A stretch of 64,000 nt of DNA from Gerris lacustris. Its lineage: Eukaryota > Arthropoda > Insecta > Hemiptera > Gerridae. The first letter of the stretch is position 1. Each line of letters starts with the position of its first letter. Below are positions 11,195 to 26,449 of the stretch, one piece after another. The notes under the pieces were generated by a model. It was not told the origin of the DNA, did no database searches, and saw nothing but the letters and a program-made list of their open reading frames with translations. The position numbers were made by a program, and so were the translations under genes. Location of the stretch: NCBI GenBank assembly GCA_951217055.1, contig OX578277.1:63334388-63398387 (forward strand), given 5' to 3'.

Positions 11195-11240
11195 AGGCTT
11201 GATAAGGACCGGTGAGGTCGAAACGTCGCCAACACTGAAT
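11195..11240 (+). other. Hammerhead-ribozyme-like motif, probably degenerate
   Basis: Order seen: TTGATAA, then GGACC, loop GGTGA, GGTC, then GAAAC. The layout matches a hammerhead core (CUGANGA, helix II, GAAA), but C3 is T and G8 is A. In the known ribozyme C3 and G8 pair; here T and A could also pair, but replacing G8 normally abolishes activity. Similar words occur widely in metazoan repeats without being active ribozymes. Confidence 0.25.
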
Positions 11241-11472
11241 TGAGTTTTTATACTTTTTACCCACGTCAGGATCCAACCTCATTATACATAAATATTTAAA
11301 TAAAAAATCGATTGCATAAATTCTTATCTCTATTATGAAGTAGTAATGATAATAATATATATAAAAAAAAATACTAATAGTAATATAAATTCAACTTTTG
11401 ATGTAGATTATGAAAGTACCAATTCTTATTAAGAACAGTAATTACATGGATTTATCACAATTACTCCATAAC

Positions 11473-11499
11473 GTGGAGTGTGTAAGGGGTACACTCCAC
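11473..11499. repeat. Small hairpin at foldback border
   Basis: GTGGAGTGT and ACACTCCAC form a perfect 9-bp stem with a 9-base loop, immediately outside the left end of the foldback element that begins at 11501. Confidence 0.8.
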
Positions 11500-11500
11500 A

Positions 11501-12764
11501 ATATACAGGGTGTATCAATTTCAGATAGCCATAGAAAAAGGGGTATATCTCCAGGTCATTTGGAGCAAAAAAGTTCATATCAGCTATAGTCCAATTCTCA
11601 ACAGGGTAGGAGCTATAAGCGAAAATAGACTGTGTTAAAAACAACCGACCTTTCCCTTAAAAAACTGAAATAACTCAAAATATATTAATCTTGGAACAAT
11701 GAATAAACAATCGTTGGTAAGAGCAGGAAATTTCCTATAAAATGATGTATGTTTTAGTTCACTTGTTGCCTTTAAGTGTGACCCAGAGCTGTTTGAAAAC
11801 AATAAAATAGATTTTTGAAAAAAATCTGAAAAACTTTGAGCCCACTTATCGATATGACCCGAATGGGATAAATGCGTACAAAGTTAGGAAAAGTTGGCGC
11901 TTTTAATAAGCTTTAAAACGATACCAAATACTTCACAATATTCCAACTCTAAGAGGGCGAACAAACCATCGTTGTAGAAAAAAACATGTCGTGCTTGCAG
12001 CTGGAGAAGGGCTAAGAAACGTGACATTATCAGCTGTGGCATCTTTGACAAAAAGATGCCGAATGTGCATTGTACAAGGTGGCGGCCTTTAAATTGAAAT
12101 TTTAGTTCTCTAACTAGAAGATCTATTGTTGTAAAATATACTTACCATGGTATCTCAAGGCAGAAGCTGCTCAAAATGGCCTCCACCTTGAGCAGTGCAC
12201 ATTCGACATCTTTTTGTCAAAGATGCCACAGCTGATAATGTCACGTTTCTTAGCCCTTCTCCAGCTGCAATCACTACATGTTTTTTTCTACAACGATGGT
12301 TTGTTCGCCCTCTTAGAGTTGGAATATTGTGAAGTATTTGGTATAGTTTTAAAGCTTATTAAAAGCGCCAACTTTTCCTAAGTTTGTACACATTTCTCCC
12401 ATTCGGGTCATATCGATAAGTGGGCTCAAAGTTTTTCAGATTTTTTCAAAAATCTATTTTTTTGTTTTCAAACAGCTCTGGGTCAAACTAAAAAGGCAAC
12501 AAGTGAACTAAAACATACACCATTTTATAGGAAATTTCCTGCTCTTTCCAACGATTGTTCATTCATTATTCCAAGAATTATATATTTTGAGTGATTTTAG
12601 TTTTTTAAGGCAAAGGTCGGTTGTTTTTAACACAGTCTATTTTCGCTTATAGCTCCTACCCTGTTGAGAATTGGACTATAGCTTATATGAACTTTTTTGC
12701 TCCAAATGACCTGTAGATATACCCCTTTTTCTTTGGCTATCTGAAATTGATACACCCTGTATAT
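11501..12764. mobile_element. Large foldback DNA transposon, 1.26 kb
   Basis: The termini are ATATACAGGGTGTATC and its exact reverse complement. The arms run from about 11501 to 12092 and from about 12174 to 12764 (about 590 bases each) with scattered mismatches and small indels, leaving a spacer of about 80 bases. ACAGGGTG ends with AT/TA flanks are common in insect terminal-inverted-repeat elements, but I do not assign a superfamily. Each arm contains a smaller hairpin, GGCATCTTT-GACAA-AAAGATGCC, at 12038-12060 and in the mirror position. No transposase frame is present, so it is non-autonomous. The 98-codon minus-strand frame at 12627-12923 is an artefact of the arm. Confidence 0.93.
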
Positions 12765-15485
<2,721 letters not shown>

Positions 15486-15487
15486 TC

Positions 15488-15905
15488 ACTTTCTCATACA
15501 AAGAGAAAGTATTGTGATGGCGCGAAAATTCGATTTTGAGATTTTGATGGATTTACACGTTTTGAGGTCCCCTAAGTCCAAACAAGTGGTTTTTAAAAAA
15601 TGTCTGTCTGTCGTCTGTCGTCTGTGCAGACGCCTGGAGCCTAAACTACTGGGCCGATTTTGAAGAAATTTGGCATACATGTTCAGAAAAATCATACCCC
15701 GAGGCGAAATCGAGAAATGAATTTTAGCTCCAAATTTAGGGGCGCTACCCCCCAAAAACTCTGAAAAAACGTGAACAAAATTATTTCTCGAAAACGGTTC
15801 CGACGATTTTGATTGAAAAATTCTAAAATATAGTCCATTTAAATACGAATCCAACGATATAAGCCGTTTTCCCGGGAAAAATCTAGTTCCTGAGAAAAAA
15901 GCTTA
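15488..15905 (+). repeat. Dispersed repeat R2, full-looking copy
   Basis: It begins with a hairpin at 15488-15510, ACTTTCTC-ATACAAA-GAGAAAGT, followed directly by ATTGT. Then come 'cgattttgagattttgatgg', 'cacgttttgagg', a GTCTGTCTGTCGTCTGTCG run with 'tgtgcagacg' (about 15601-15632), the block 'gaagaaatttggcatacatg', and 'ttatttctcgaaaacgg'. A diverged copy lies in the opposite direction at about 50845-51290. Frames on both strands here are shadows of the repeat. Confidence 0.75.
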
Positions 15906-15916
15906 AAACGCGGACC

Positions 15917-15955
15917 GAGAGAGCCCAGGTTCGATTCCCCGCCCGGGAGAAGTTA
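15917..15955 (+). repeat. Half-tRNA remnant with B box
   Basis: AGGTTCGATTCCCC is a strong polymerase III B box. It lies directly downstream of the R2 copy and is followed by GCCCGGGAGAAG, which resembles the T-stem and acceptor part of a tRNA. No A box or anticodon arm is visible, so this is a tRNA or SINE remnant rather than a working gene. Confidence 0.5.
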
Positions 15956-17990
15956 TTTTTATGATAACTTTCAATGAAGTGCTCAATAATAATTAAATTT
16001 ACATACGAAATCTAATAAATGTAAAACACTGGGCTAAGTAATTATGAACTCGTATATGAGAAAGTTTGTCTGAGTTGACTCGGACCGATTTTTTGATTTC
16101 TTATACTTATATTTCTAGCATTTCTTTTTATGACACAAATATTTCCTTAGAGGGATCTTAAAGGCTGAATAATATAATTATAGTATATAACTGAGAATTG
16201 ATGAATATCGACTGTGAAATAATTTTTAGGATAGCTAGGATCAGTCAATAGTAAAAACATTATTTTATGCAATTTGCATTTATTTATGCATCTATTTATT
16301 TATTTATGCAATATTTTAACATGCAATGCATATTTTACTACTGAAAATACATACTTTTTTGTTATTCCTATACATACATTCAATGTTTACTGGATAGAAT
16401 GTATGCAATTATTTGTTTTTAACTCAAACTTGAAATTCACACGTTTTAATGCCTTTTGGTAAATTGTTCTTATCTTTACATTTTACTTGTCCACTAAAAA
16501 ATCATATCGTCTCTGTTATCTAGCTGACTAATTAAATATATCAAAGTGTGTGCTCTTGTCTCCATATTATTTGCTAGCAAAGAGCGTCGCTTAGTTTAAT
16601 AACAATTAAGTTTATTTTAACTGAATAGCAATAAAAGGTAATCTATTAATTATTTCAATAATAATAATATAAATTTTCATTTAATTGCTGAACGTTTTGC
16701 ACAATTTACTAATCTTTAGAAATTAAAGAATAAAACAACTTATTCTAGACAGTTGGATCCGCGTTTTAATAGATCCAGTCCTTTAAGAGGAGTGTGCGAG
16801 ATTGAGAGAATCTCGTGAACCAAGACATGATTTAATTTTTTTAATGGTTGTTCATGTTTTAAACTTTAATTGAAATAAGATAATTACTTTAAAATAAGCC
16901 ATTTCTTTACTAAAACTTCGTAAACATTTTCCTAATATCAAGTATTTCTCTTACGTATTTAACTTCATCTTTTGTCTTAATCATCTCTGCGGTTTATTTT
17001 GTAAGAGAAGTTCTCCCTAATTAATTTATTCCTAATTAAAATGCCTTTAAATGAAATTGCTTAATGAAACTTCAACGACAATGTAAGTCAAGGTGTCCTT
17101 TGTTACGGATAAATTTTATACATGTTGAGTTTGTGAAAGAGGTGTGTAATAGATATTAACCAAGTTTCCTTATTTCGCTGTCGTTTGTCACTTGTGGAAT
17201 TTGTAGACCACCCGCAGTATACTTGTTATACTTGTATTACGCACTAAACTCGACCTATCCAATGCAAGTTTCCTACGTCTGTATTGATTTCAAATCAATC
17301 CAATTTCATATTATTCCATTCTTAGACTGACTAATTACTTCTTCCTTTTTAAAGTCATCTTTTTGTGGAAGATCTGTTTTGTCTAAACTTACGATTTACT
17401 ATTTAAGACACTTTTACCATTACTCTTCTTCTAAGGCAGTATAATCTGATGAAATTACAAGCTGCCGTTTCAATTCCCTTTCAGGTATTTTAATCTGACT
17501 CATTAATTCTTCTTTTGGAATTAAATATGATGCACTAGGCAATGAACACTTCTAGCAATTCCACATGGCTAATTAGGATTCAGCGTTTCATTATTTGCGT
17601 CTTTATACGTATATGCGATTTATACATTAATGATTAACTTTTAACTTTTTTTTGTTATTCTTTATTATTTTTTTTTTTTTTTTTTTTAAATAGGTTACCT
17701 TATTATTAGCGAATAACAAAGATGATCAAGCTATTGCAATGGCTTCAAAAATTTTGTAATGCGAATTTTTGAACATTTTCTCCATGAAAATCCGTTTTAG
17801 ACCATTCTTAATCGTTTCCGAAATTTACACTTTTTTTATGTATGTTTATATGTAAGTGTCACTCCAGGCATTATCTCACCCTAGGATGCACTTAAAAAAT
17901 CCAAACAAATTTTAAAATGTCAATAATATCAAAAGAAAGGATGAGTTCGTGGGCCAGAATTTTTGGAGTCCATTTAGGGGTCAAATTCTG
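15956..17990. other. Gene-free stretch
   Basis: AT-rich. A small perfect hairpin, CGAGATT-GAGAG-AATCTCG, lies at 16797-16815. A T-rich run lies near 17666-17687. No gene was seen. Confidence 0.5.
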
Positions 17991-17994
17991 ACAA

Positions 17995-18240
17995 TTTAGG
18001 GTCAAAAATAACATAAAAACATGTTTGTTTTTTTCATTTACCCCCCTCTTATATGAAAATATGAGTATATGTACATAACAACAATTACTGTACTTACTCT
18101 TAAAGAGCTTTCTAACGACATGCATCTTGAAAGGTATATACTTTTTTGATTTTTGTACCCCGTACTCCTGTTCCTATGTGTTTTTTTACACCCATCCAAA
18201 TTCTAAACCAAAATTTTCCTATATTATCATGAGCCAATAA
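17995..18240 (+). repeat. Dispersed repeat R3, partial copy
   Basis: It contains 'catttacccccctc', 'gtacataacaacaattactgtac', 'gagctttctaacgacatgcat' and 'tttgtaccccgtactcctg', in the same order as the other R3 copies. It lacks the 3' GGTACC part and the closing 'caaggcctttaaaa' block. Confidence 0.55.
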
Positions 18241-18974
18241 TACGCAGATTTCTTTGAAAATTCGCTCATTAAGTCATGGTGCATGACTGGTCTTTTTTTA
18301 CGAGTATATTACCTTGTAATGAAGATAATATGAAATACAGTAATGTTAATTTATATTTTATTGTTGCTCCTTACAATAATTAATTTTTAATCAAAACACG
18401 TTCATATATTTTTTCCCCGAATTAATATTTTAGGTACTTCATAATTAACCACGTTTGGTCATTCCGGCCATCTTCTTGTCAAATAATTTTATAAGATTCT
18501 CAGTAAATCGAGAAATTTAAGTCTATTTTATTTTTAGTAATATTTCTATGTTGTATACGTCAAACCTACTAATTTACAGCCTAGCTAAATAAAAGCTTGT
18601 AAAGTATTTTTTTTAACCGTAAAATGGAGTGCATTTTATTCCTAACGGTTTTAAAAGATATTTTGGTTGACCTTGTACTTTTTTTATATTTATTAACGCT
18701 GAAAGTGCAAGCTATTGTTTCCTTCGGCCTTGTGACAAACCCTTTTTTTGTTATTGTATACTTACAGATTTTTACAAAACTCAAAACTATTCTTGTTAAG
18801 TTGACCTATTTTAAGAAAACCATGAATTTCGTCACGGTAACCTAACATTATGGCGGAAAATAAGTAGTTAACCTGAGCTAGGAGCCTTGCTCTTGAGGGG
18901 CGTGGCTTATTCCTAATACCATCAACCTCCCACTCTTCCATGACCTCTATTCTACCTTACTTCTATTCAAGTAC

Positions 18975-18978
<4 letters not shown>
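18241..18978. other. Gene-free stretch
   Basis: AT-rich. Short overlapping frames on both strands at 18581-18845 are hydrophobic or K-rich, without a motif, and are probably chance. Confidence 0.45.

Positions 18979-19006
<28 letters not shown>
18979..19006 (-). repeat. Poly(T) tract, about 28 bases
   Basis: An uninterrupted T run; read on the minus strand it could be the poly(A) tail of a decayed retroelement, but no body was identified beside it. Confidence 0.9.
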
Positions 19007-19009
<3 letters not shown>

Positions 19010-19085
19010 TATTTTATCTAAATTGTTTAAAATTATTAATGTTTTAATTTATATATAAATTAGTAGAGTTTATTATCAAGTATTA

Positions 19086-19162
19086 TAAGATGAAATGTGT
19101 CTTGTTTTATGCAAAAAATCTAATAATACTCTAAAACTTATTCATTTACCTTGTAGTATATG
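19086..19162 (+). repeat. Dispersed duplicate, copy 1
   Basis: 'taagatgaaatgtgtctt' through 'aataatactctaaaacttattcattta' to 'cttgtagtatatgta'. It matches 20109-20188 with a few changes. The two copies lie 1.02 kb apart in the same orientation. Confidence 0.8.
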
Positions 19163-19348
19163 TATAACATTTACCTGAATAAAATAAGTAATTAGAAAAT
19201 ACTTTTAATCTATAAAATAAGTAATTATTATTCTTTGCACGAACTATCTATTACTGAAAAGAAAAATAATTCATTTTAATTAATAATATTTTTATAGGTT
19301 AATTTAATTTTTCTATTCTATAGTTGTAAGTGCTAGGTACCTATTGTT

Positions 19349-21246
<1,898 letters not shown>

Positions 21247-21274
<28 letters not shown>
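21247..21274. repeat. Short (AT)n microsatellite
   Basis: About 14 dinucleotides. Confidence 0.95.
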
Positions 21275-21277
<3 letters not shown>

Positions 21278-24200
21278 ACATGATTGGTGGAAGAGTTAGG
21301 ATTGGTTTTTCTATCATCCTTTTACTTTTCATGTTTTGAATTGTGATGAAATATGAGTCCACTTAAGCTGTGTAATTTGAGATGATGGAATGAAGTGACG
21401 AGGTGCCCAAATAAAACTTTTGCTTCTGGTTGTTTGAGGCGTTGGATGTAATTTTGTTTCTGAATACCCTATTATGAAAGGTAGAACGATAATAACTAGT
21501 TTCGGGGAGAATCCGAGCCACCTAAAACCATGTCTTGTTCATGCTTCGCCACTTCGCCTCAGGCCTCACTGTTAGCCGTCCGGGCTAAACAGTGTACTGG
21601 TTGGAAAAAAGCTCACCCTGCTATTATTTACCTGCCTTATCTCCGAGGGACATCCTCATTATAAATACATTTTCACGATGGTCTTTTCTAAGAGATTATA
21701 GTTATATCCTGAGCTCCGAGGTTTCTTCGTGACCCCAAGCTCCGATCGCTTGACTTCACCTCAAGCTTTAATCAAACCTCTTTGAACACAAAGTTCTTTT
21801 AAATCGTTTTTTGGCGCGTAAAGAAGAGTTTAGGTGGGAAGCTATAAGAGGTTAGCCAAACCGAGTGGCTTCGATCTTTGAATTATAGGGGTACCTCACA
21901 AATGCTTGATTCTTGACCACGCCTTCACAACCCGTTACTTTTGCTTAAACTTTTATTACTTATGTTTTTATTTTCATTACTATAGTAAGCTAAAATCACT
22001 TTAGCTGCTAATAACTTATTCCTTTTTTATTATATTGTTTATTTTTTAAAATGTGCTGGTATTAAAGTATACTATTTTCTATCTTATTATCAGTATACAT
22101 TAATAGAATATATGTATAGAATTAATAACCTTATAGCTTGAGAGATCATCATATCGTTCTGCACATATTCTCACATGACATTGCGTATTTATATTTATAT
22201 ATTATTACTCATTTAGGATGGCTCTTAACAATGCGTCTTTTTAAAAGGGTGCGCCATTACAAGTAAAATATTTATAAAGAGCAAACGATTTTGCTATGTA
22301 GAAGTCTGTCTGTGGAATAAAAAATAAATTTTTTTTTTTTTTTTTTACGCAACTAATTTTATTTAAAATAATCTTTCTTCAGTCGATTTTAAAATTATTA
22401 ATTTGAATGGAGACAATTGTTAAATGAATAAAAATGTATACGAAACAGATATTTATCCTGTATAGGTGTTTTACAAAAGTAAGTTGGTGATGTTCTAATG
22501 TTTTCACTGGCCCAATGCCGTTTCCGTTTCCTCTCCTTCACCGAGATACTATGCTGTATTTCTTATTATATCTTTGAAATACGTTGAACTAATTACACTC
22601 TCTTCCCGAGCTTGGTTCTTCTCTAAAAGTTATTAAAGGGTCGGTTAATTTATGAAACTCTGCGGAGATGTTCCAAATAAAGAGACGGAGCGAGCGAGCC
22701 AGACAGAGAAAGAGCGAGAGAATTAAATATATATCTAACTATATTTTATTGTTTAATTTTCGTGGAGGAAGGTTTTGTGAATTAAGGAAGCCAAGGTGTG
22801 AGAAATGTGGTGATAAAGAAAGTGATATAATGTGGTAGGAATGGAACAATGATTCAAATGGCGGTAGGACTTGCGTTGTTTCTGGGCTGCTCTGTGCCTG
22901 TGGTTGCCTCCCAGCTTTATGAATACATTTGAATTAATGGCCTCCCTATACTGCGCCGCGTCTCCTTCATTATGCCTCTTTCTCTCTCCTTTACTCTTTG
23001 TTTTAATACCTCCCTTTCTTTCTATCCTTTACATGTTTAGGCCTCGGCTCCTTTTTCTTCATCTGGATCCTCTTTAACTCTTATCTTTGCCTCGTTTGGT
23101 CCTCCCTCTCTGTTATAACTCTTTACTCCGATAGAAAACTTTGTCTTCCAATCTACTGCAAACATTTTCCCAATAGTTTTAATCAAGCTAACCACCATTT
23201 TTCCATCTCAGGTACTTACTTGCTACATTTATCACGCCAACTCTTGTAATCTTCCTACTATAACTTTAAAAGATTCTTAAACTATTAAAAGAAAAAGAAA
23301 TTATTAAAGCCTTCCTCATTTGTTTAAATGTAACAGCAAATAACTTTACATTTTTAGTGAATCTAAAATTTGAAACGATCACCAATTACTGTTATTTAAC
23401 ACCCGGAATATCAAATTGATTTCTATAACTATAATTGATGTTTTACTATTTTTAGTAACTTTTAATAACTTTTCACCGGTGTAAATAAATTTCAAATTTT
23501 TAATTAAAAATAATTATTAATATATGAATTATTATTATTATTAATATAAGAATACACATCATTATATGAGAAAGTTTTGTTCGATATTTTAAAATTTTTA
23601 CAAAAATATAAGTTTATTCCAGAGTGTCAAAGGAAGATGAAAATAAACCCGCAACGACTAGGTGTTCCTGGTTAAGTCTATCTTGGGCTTTTTTGTTGTT
23701 GCTAATTTCACTTCTCTCAAATATTTTCCCGATTAACAATTGATTATTTTAAGTTTACTTGGTTGAATACAAAGTACATACTTACTAATAATAATAAGTT
23801 TATGTAAATCAATTAAAGGTGAAAATCCGACCATATTTTTAACATAATAAGCAATAGAGATATGACAATAAACTGGTTATGTCTACTATTTTTGTTATTA
23901 TTAAGTTTAATGTAAATTGGATATTCCACTTTTCCTCGTGCGTTCTTCAAGTATTTATGAATTAAATATTTTATTATCAATATAAAATTGATTTTATATA
24001 AAAAAACTACTAGTTAAGTTTATTTAGTATTTTTTTTTAAATAATTTTAATAATTTATTGTTACATTTCCTCTACATTTACTACTTATTTATCCTCATTT
24101 TTTGTGTAAGAGAAGAGCTAAATATAAAAATGCACTTTCATTTACAAGCGCGTGTTAAAGCTATATTACGTTAAAATACAGAGTTGTAAAATGATTGCGA

Positions 24201-24410
24201 TATATTATTTTGTTTGATGTTTACGCGCAGTTTTATAATTATGGTTTTCGTGGCAAGCGCTATAAAGCCATTTTTATTTTTTTATGTAAACGTTGAATGT
24301 CTTCATGAACTCTACTGAATACGGTTTTAGATAGGTTTTATGCATGTAACAAATTTATAATTGAAATAACATCCTTATTTAAAATTCAAATATATATATT
24401 TCACAGTATA
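21275..24410. other. Gene-free stretch
   Basis: 21360-21920 is GC-richer without a frame. A poly(T) run lies near 22329-22346. A purine-rich GAGA-like patch ('gagcgagcgagccagacagagaaagagcgagag') lies at about 22687-22720, and a pyrimidine-rich tract at about 22960-23110. These last two could be GAF-type regulatory DNA, but this rests on composition only. Confidence 0.4.
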
Positions 24411-24592
24411 GGCCAATATATAGATACATTCGAGCTTGCATTAATTAGGGTAAACGATTTTTTTTTTTTTTTAGGATTGTTTTGTATAGTAAGGGGAGCA
24501 TGAAACCAAGTTTGCGACCTCGAAAGCCCTGGGGACAACTTTTGGCAGGCGAAAAACCTCGCACTTTTTCAGATTTTTTTTTTTAATATAAC

Positions 24593-24800
24593 TCATAAAC
24601 GACTCATCATGAAAGAGGTGTAGTTCAATAACCAAACAACGTCTTCACACAAAAATTGTAATTTGAACAATTTTATAAAAAATAATTGTTCAAATTACAA
24701 TTTTTGTGTGAAGACGTTGTTTGGTTATTGAACTACACCTCTTTCATGATGAGTCGCTATCACACATTGGAGAAAAACACAGTCGAGGATCATAAACGAC
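24593..24800. mobile_element. Nested insertion with 11-bp target duplication
   Basis: TCATAAACGAC occurs at 24593-24603 and again at 24790-24800, flanking 186 inserted bases. The opposite arm of the host foldback (about 25260-25300 on the minus strand) has the uninterrupted site CACATAAACGACGCC, showing the pre-insertion state. The insert is mostly a perfect palindrome, plus a unique tail of about 33 bases ('ctatcacacattggag' onwards). A target duplication of this length suggests target-primed retrotransposition or a similar process. Confidence 0.85.
24600..24756. repeat. Perfect inverted repeat, 73-bp arms
   Basis: The arms are 24600-24672 and 24684-24756, with an 11-base AT spacer; I see no mismatch between them. 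The outermost four bases of the left arm (CGAC) belong to the target duplication, and their complement GTCG is present in the right arm. So the palindrome either formed during insertion, copying the target end, or by a later template switch. Confidence 0.95.
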
Positions 24801-25482
24801 GCCGAAATCAGGAAATTGTATTCTCTCCGAAATAAATGTAGACAAAAATCTCTACAAAATGCACTAGTCAAACTTAATTTTATGTTATCCTAAACCATTA
24901 GGGCTTTGAAGTTAGACAAAATGATTAAAAAACAAATCAGGATTTTACTCATTTTTTGACATTTATTGTAGTCGTTTATGGTGCCCATTATACACATTTA
25001 TAATATGTATACCTATACCTATATATATGCATGTATGTAGATATTTATATATACATATCATCAATATAACATCATAAAAATATATATTGGGCACCATCAA
25101 CGACTATATAAATGTCAAAAAAATAAGTAAAATCCGGTTTTTTTTTTTACATAATTTTGTCAAACTTCAAAGCCCTGTAGAAATGGTTTAGGATAGCATA
25201 AAATTAAGTTTGACTAGTGCATTTTGTAGAGCATTTTGTCTACTTTTATTTCGGAGAGAATACAATTTCCTGATTTCGGCGTCGTTTATGTGTTATATTA
25301 AAAAAACTGAAAAAAGTGCCAAAATTGCGAGGTTTTTCGCCTACCAAAAGTTGTCCCCAGGGCTTTCGAGGTCGCAAACTTGGTTTCATGCTCCTCTTAC
25401 TATACAAAACAATCCTTAAAAAAAAAATCGTTTACCCTAATTAATGCAAGCTGGACCCCTCTCAGGTTACCTATATATTGGT

Positions 25483-26390
25483 CTAGTAGACAAATCATAA
25501 TAAAATATATTATTGCTATTTGTAAATACTTTCAATAGAATATTCAATAGAATATTCAATAGAAATTGAACTGCTAATATTAAATTTAACTTTTTGGTTT
25601 TTATAATTTGAATTAATATTATTAAACTGATTATTATGATCATTAAAATTATATCATGAATAAATACTTATAAAATATGCAGGAAAAATATGCCAGGCAC
25701 TAAGTGAGAAGGACTAAAGTCCTATCAAATCATAACATATTTTCATTCTTATTTTTTTTAAGAGTTATATGTTTGGTGCATTTTGTATTTACCAACATAA
25801 GACCCTGCCATAAGTGTATTTGGATCATGTATAAATGTTGTTTGGAATAGTTATGGTTGAATGTATCTACAGTTAACTTTGTCATTGTGAATACCCATAA
25901 AACACTTTGCGTTGCAGTAGATTCAGATAAAGTTTATCGAATGATTGATGTATACAAGAATTTCGTTTAGAAATATTAATAAATAAAGTATTCAATGCTG
26001 ATAAATAGGATTTCTTGTGATTTGGTTGTTACATAGCCGGCCTTATCTGCATGTGCTTGCTGTTTAACGTTATCTTAATCTAAAAGTATATTTTTTTTAA
26101 AATATGACGATATTTTTGAGATGAAATCTGTACCTAAAACAATTTTATCTTTCAATCTTTCCTTGTAACTTTTTTAAAAATATTTTCTCTTCCTCTCTCT
26201 TCATCTTAAACGTGAAGGTTGAGGGAGGTTTTATTTTGCGGATATTATTTTCTACTATACGATTCCTCTAATATGTATCCGAATATCGTGGGAGTATCAT
26301 GTTTTGACCGCATCTCGTGGCCTCGACTCTTCTATTATTCATCAAGTAAATTTTAGCATAGGTTAAAAGAACTTTTTGTATAATAAGTAT

Positions 26391-26394
<4 letters not shown>
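25483..26394. other. Gene-free stretch with 12-bp triplet repeat
   Basis: At about 25532-25568 the 12-base word TCAATAGAATAT is repeated nearly three times in tandem. Otherwise AT-rich with no gene seen. Confidence 0.5.

Positions 26395-26446
<52 letters not shown>
26395..26446 (+). repeat. Poly(A) tract, about 52 bases
   Basis: An uninterrupted A run. It may be the tail of a retroposed sequence lying upstream, but the upstream 200 bases show no recognisable SINE, LINE or gene. Such length implies a young tail or a slipped mononucleotide run. Confidence 0.95.

Positions 26447-26449
<3 letters not shown>

Larger units (their letters stand above)
24411..25482. mobile_element. Foldback element, 1.07 kb, with nested insertion
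   Basis: The outer arms begin with the shared word CCAATATATAG (at about 24413 and, inverted, about 25471-25480), then AGCTTGCATTAATTAGGG, and extend inward to 'atggtgccca' / 'tgggcaccat' near 24980-24995 and 25085-25095. The spacer of about 90 bases is AT-rich. Arm identity is high but not perfect. TA lies just outside both ends. The left arm is longer because it carries the separate insertion at 24604-24789. No transposase frame is present. The 69-codon frame at 25210-25419 is an arm shadow. Confidence 0.9.

Noticed and set aside
26395..26446. Poly(A) as evidence of a processed pseudogene
   Set aside because: The upstream sequence contains no gene-like stretch and no target duplication was found around it.
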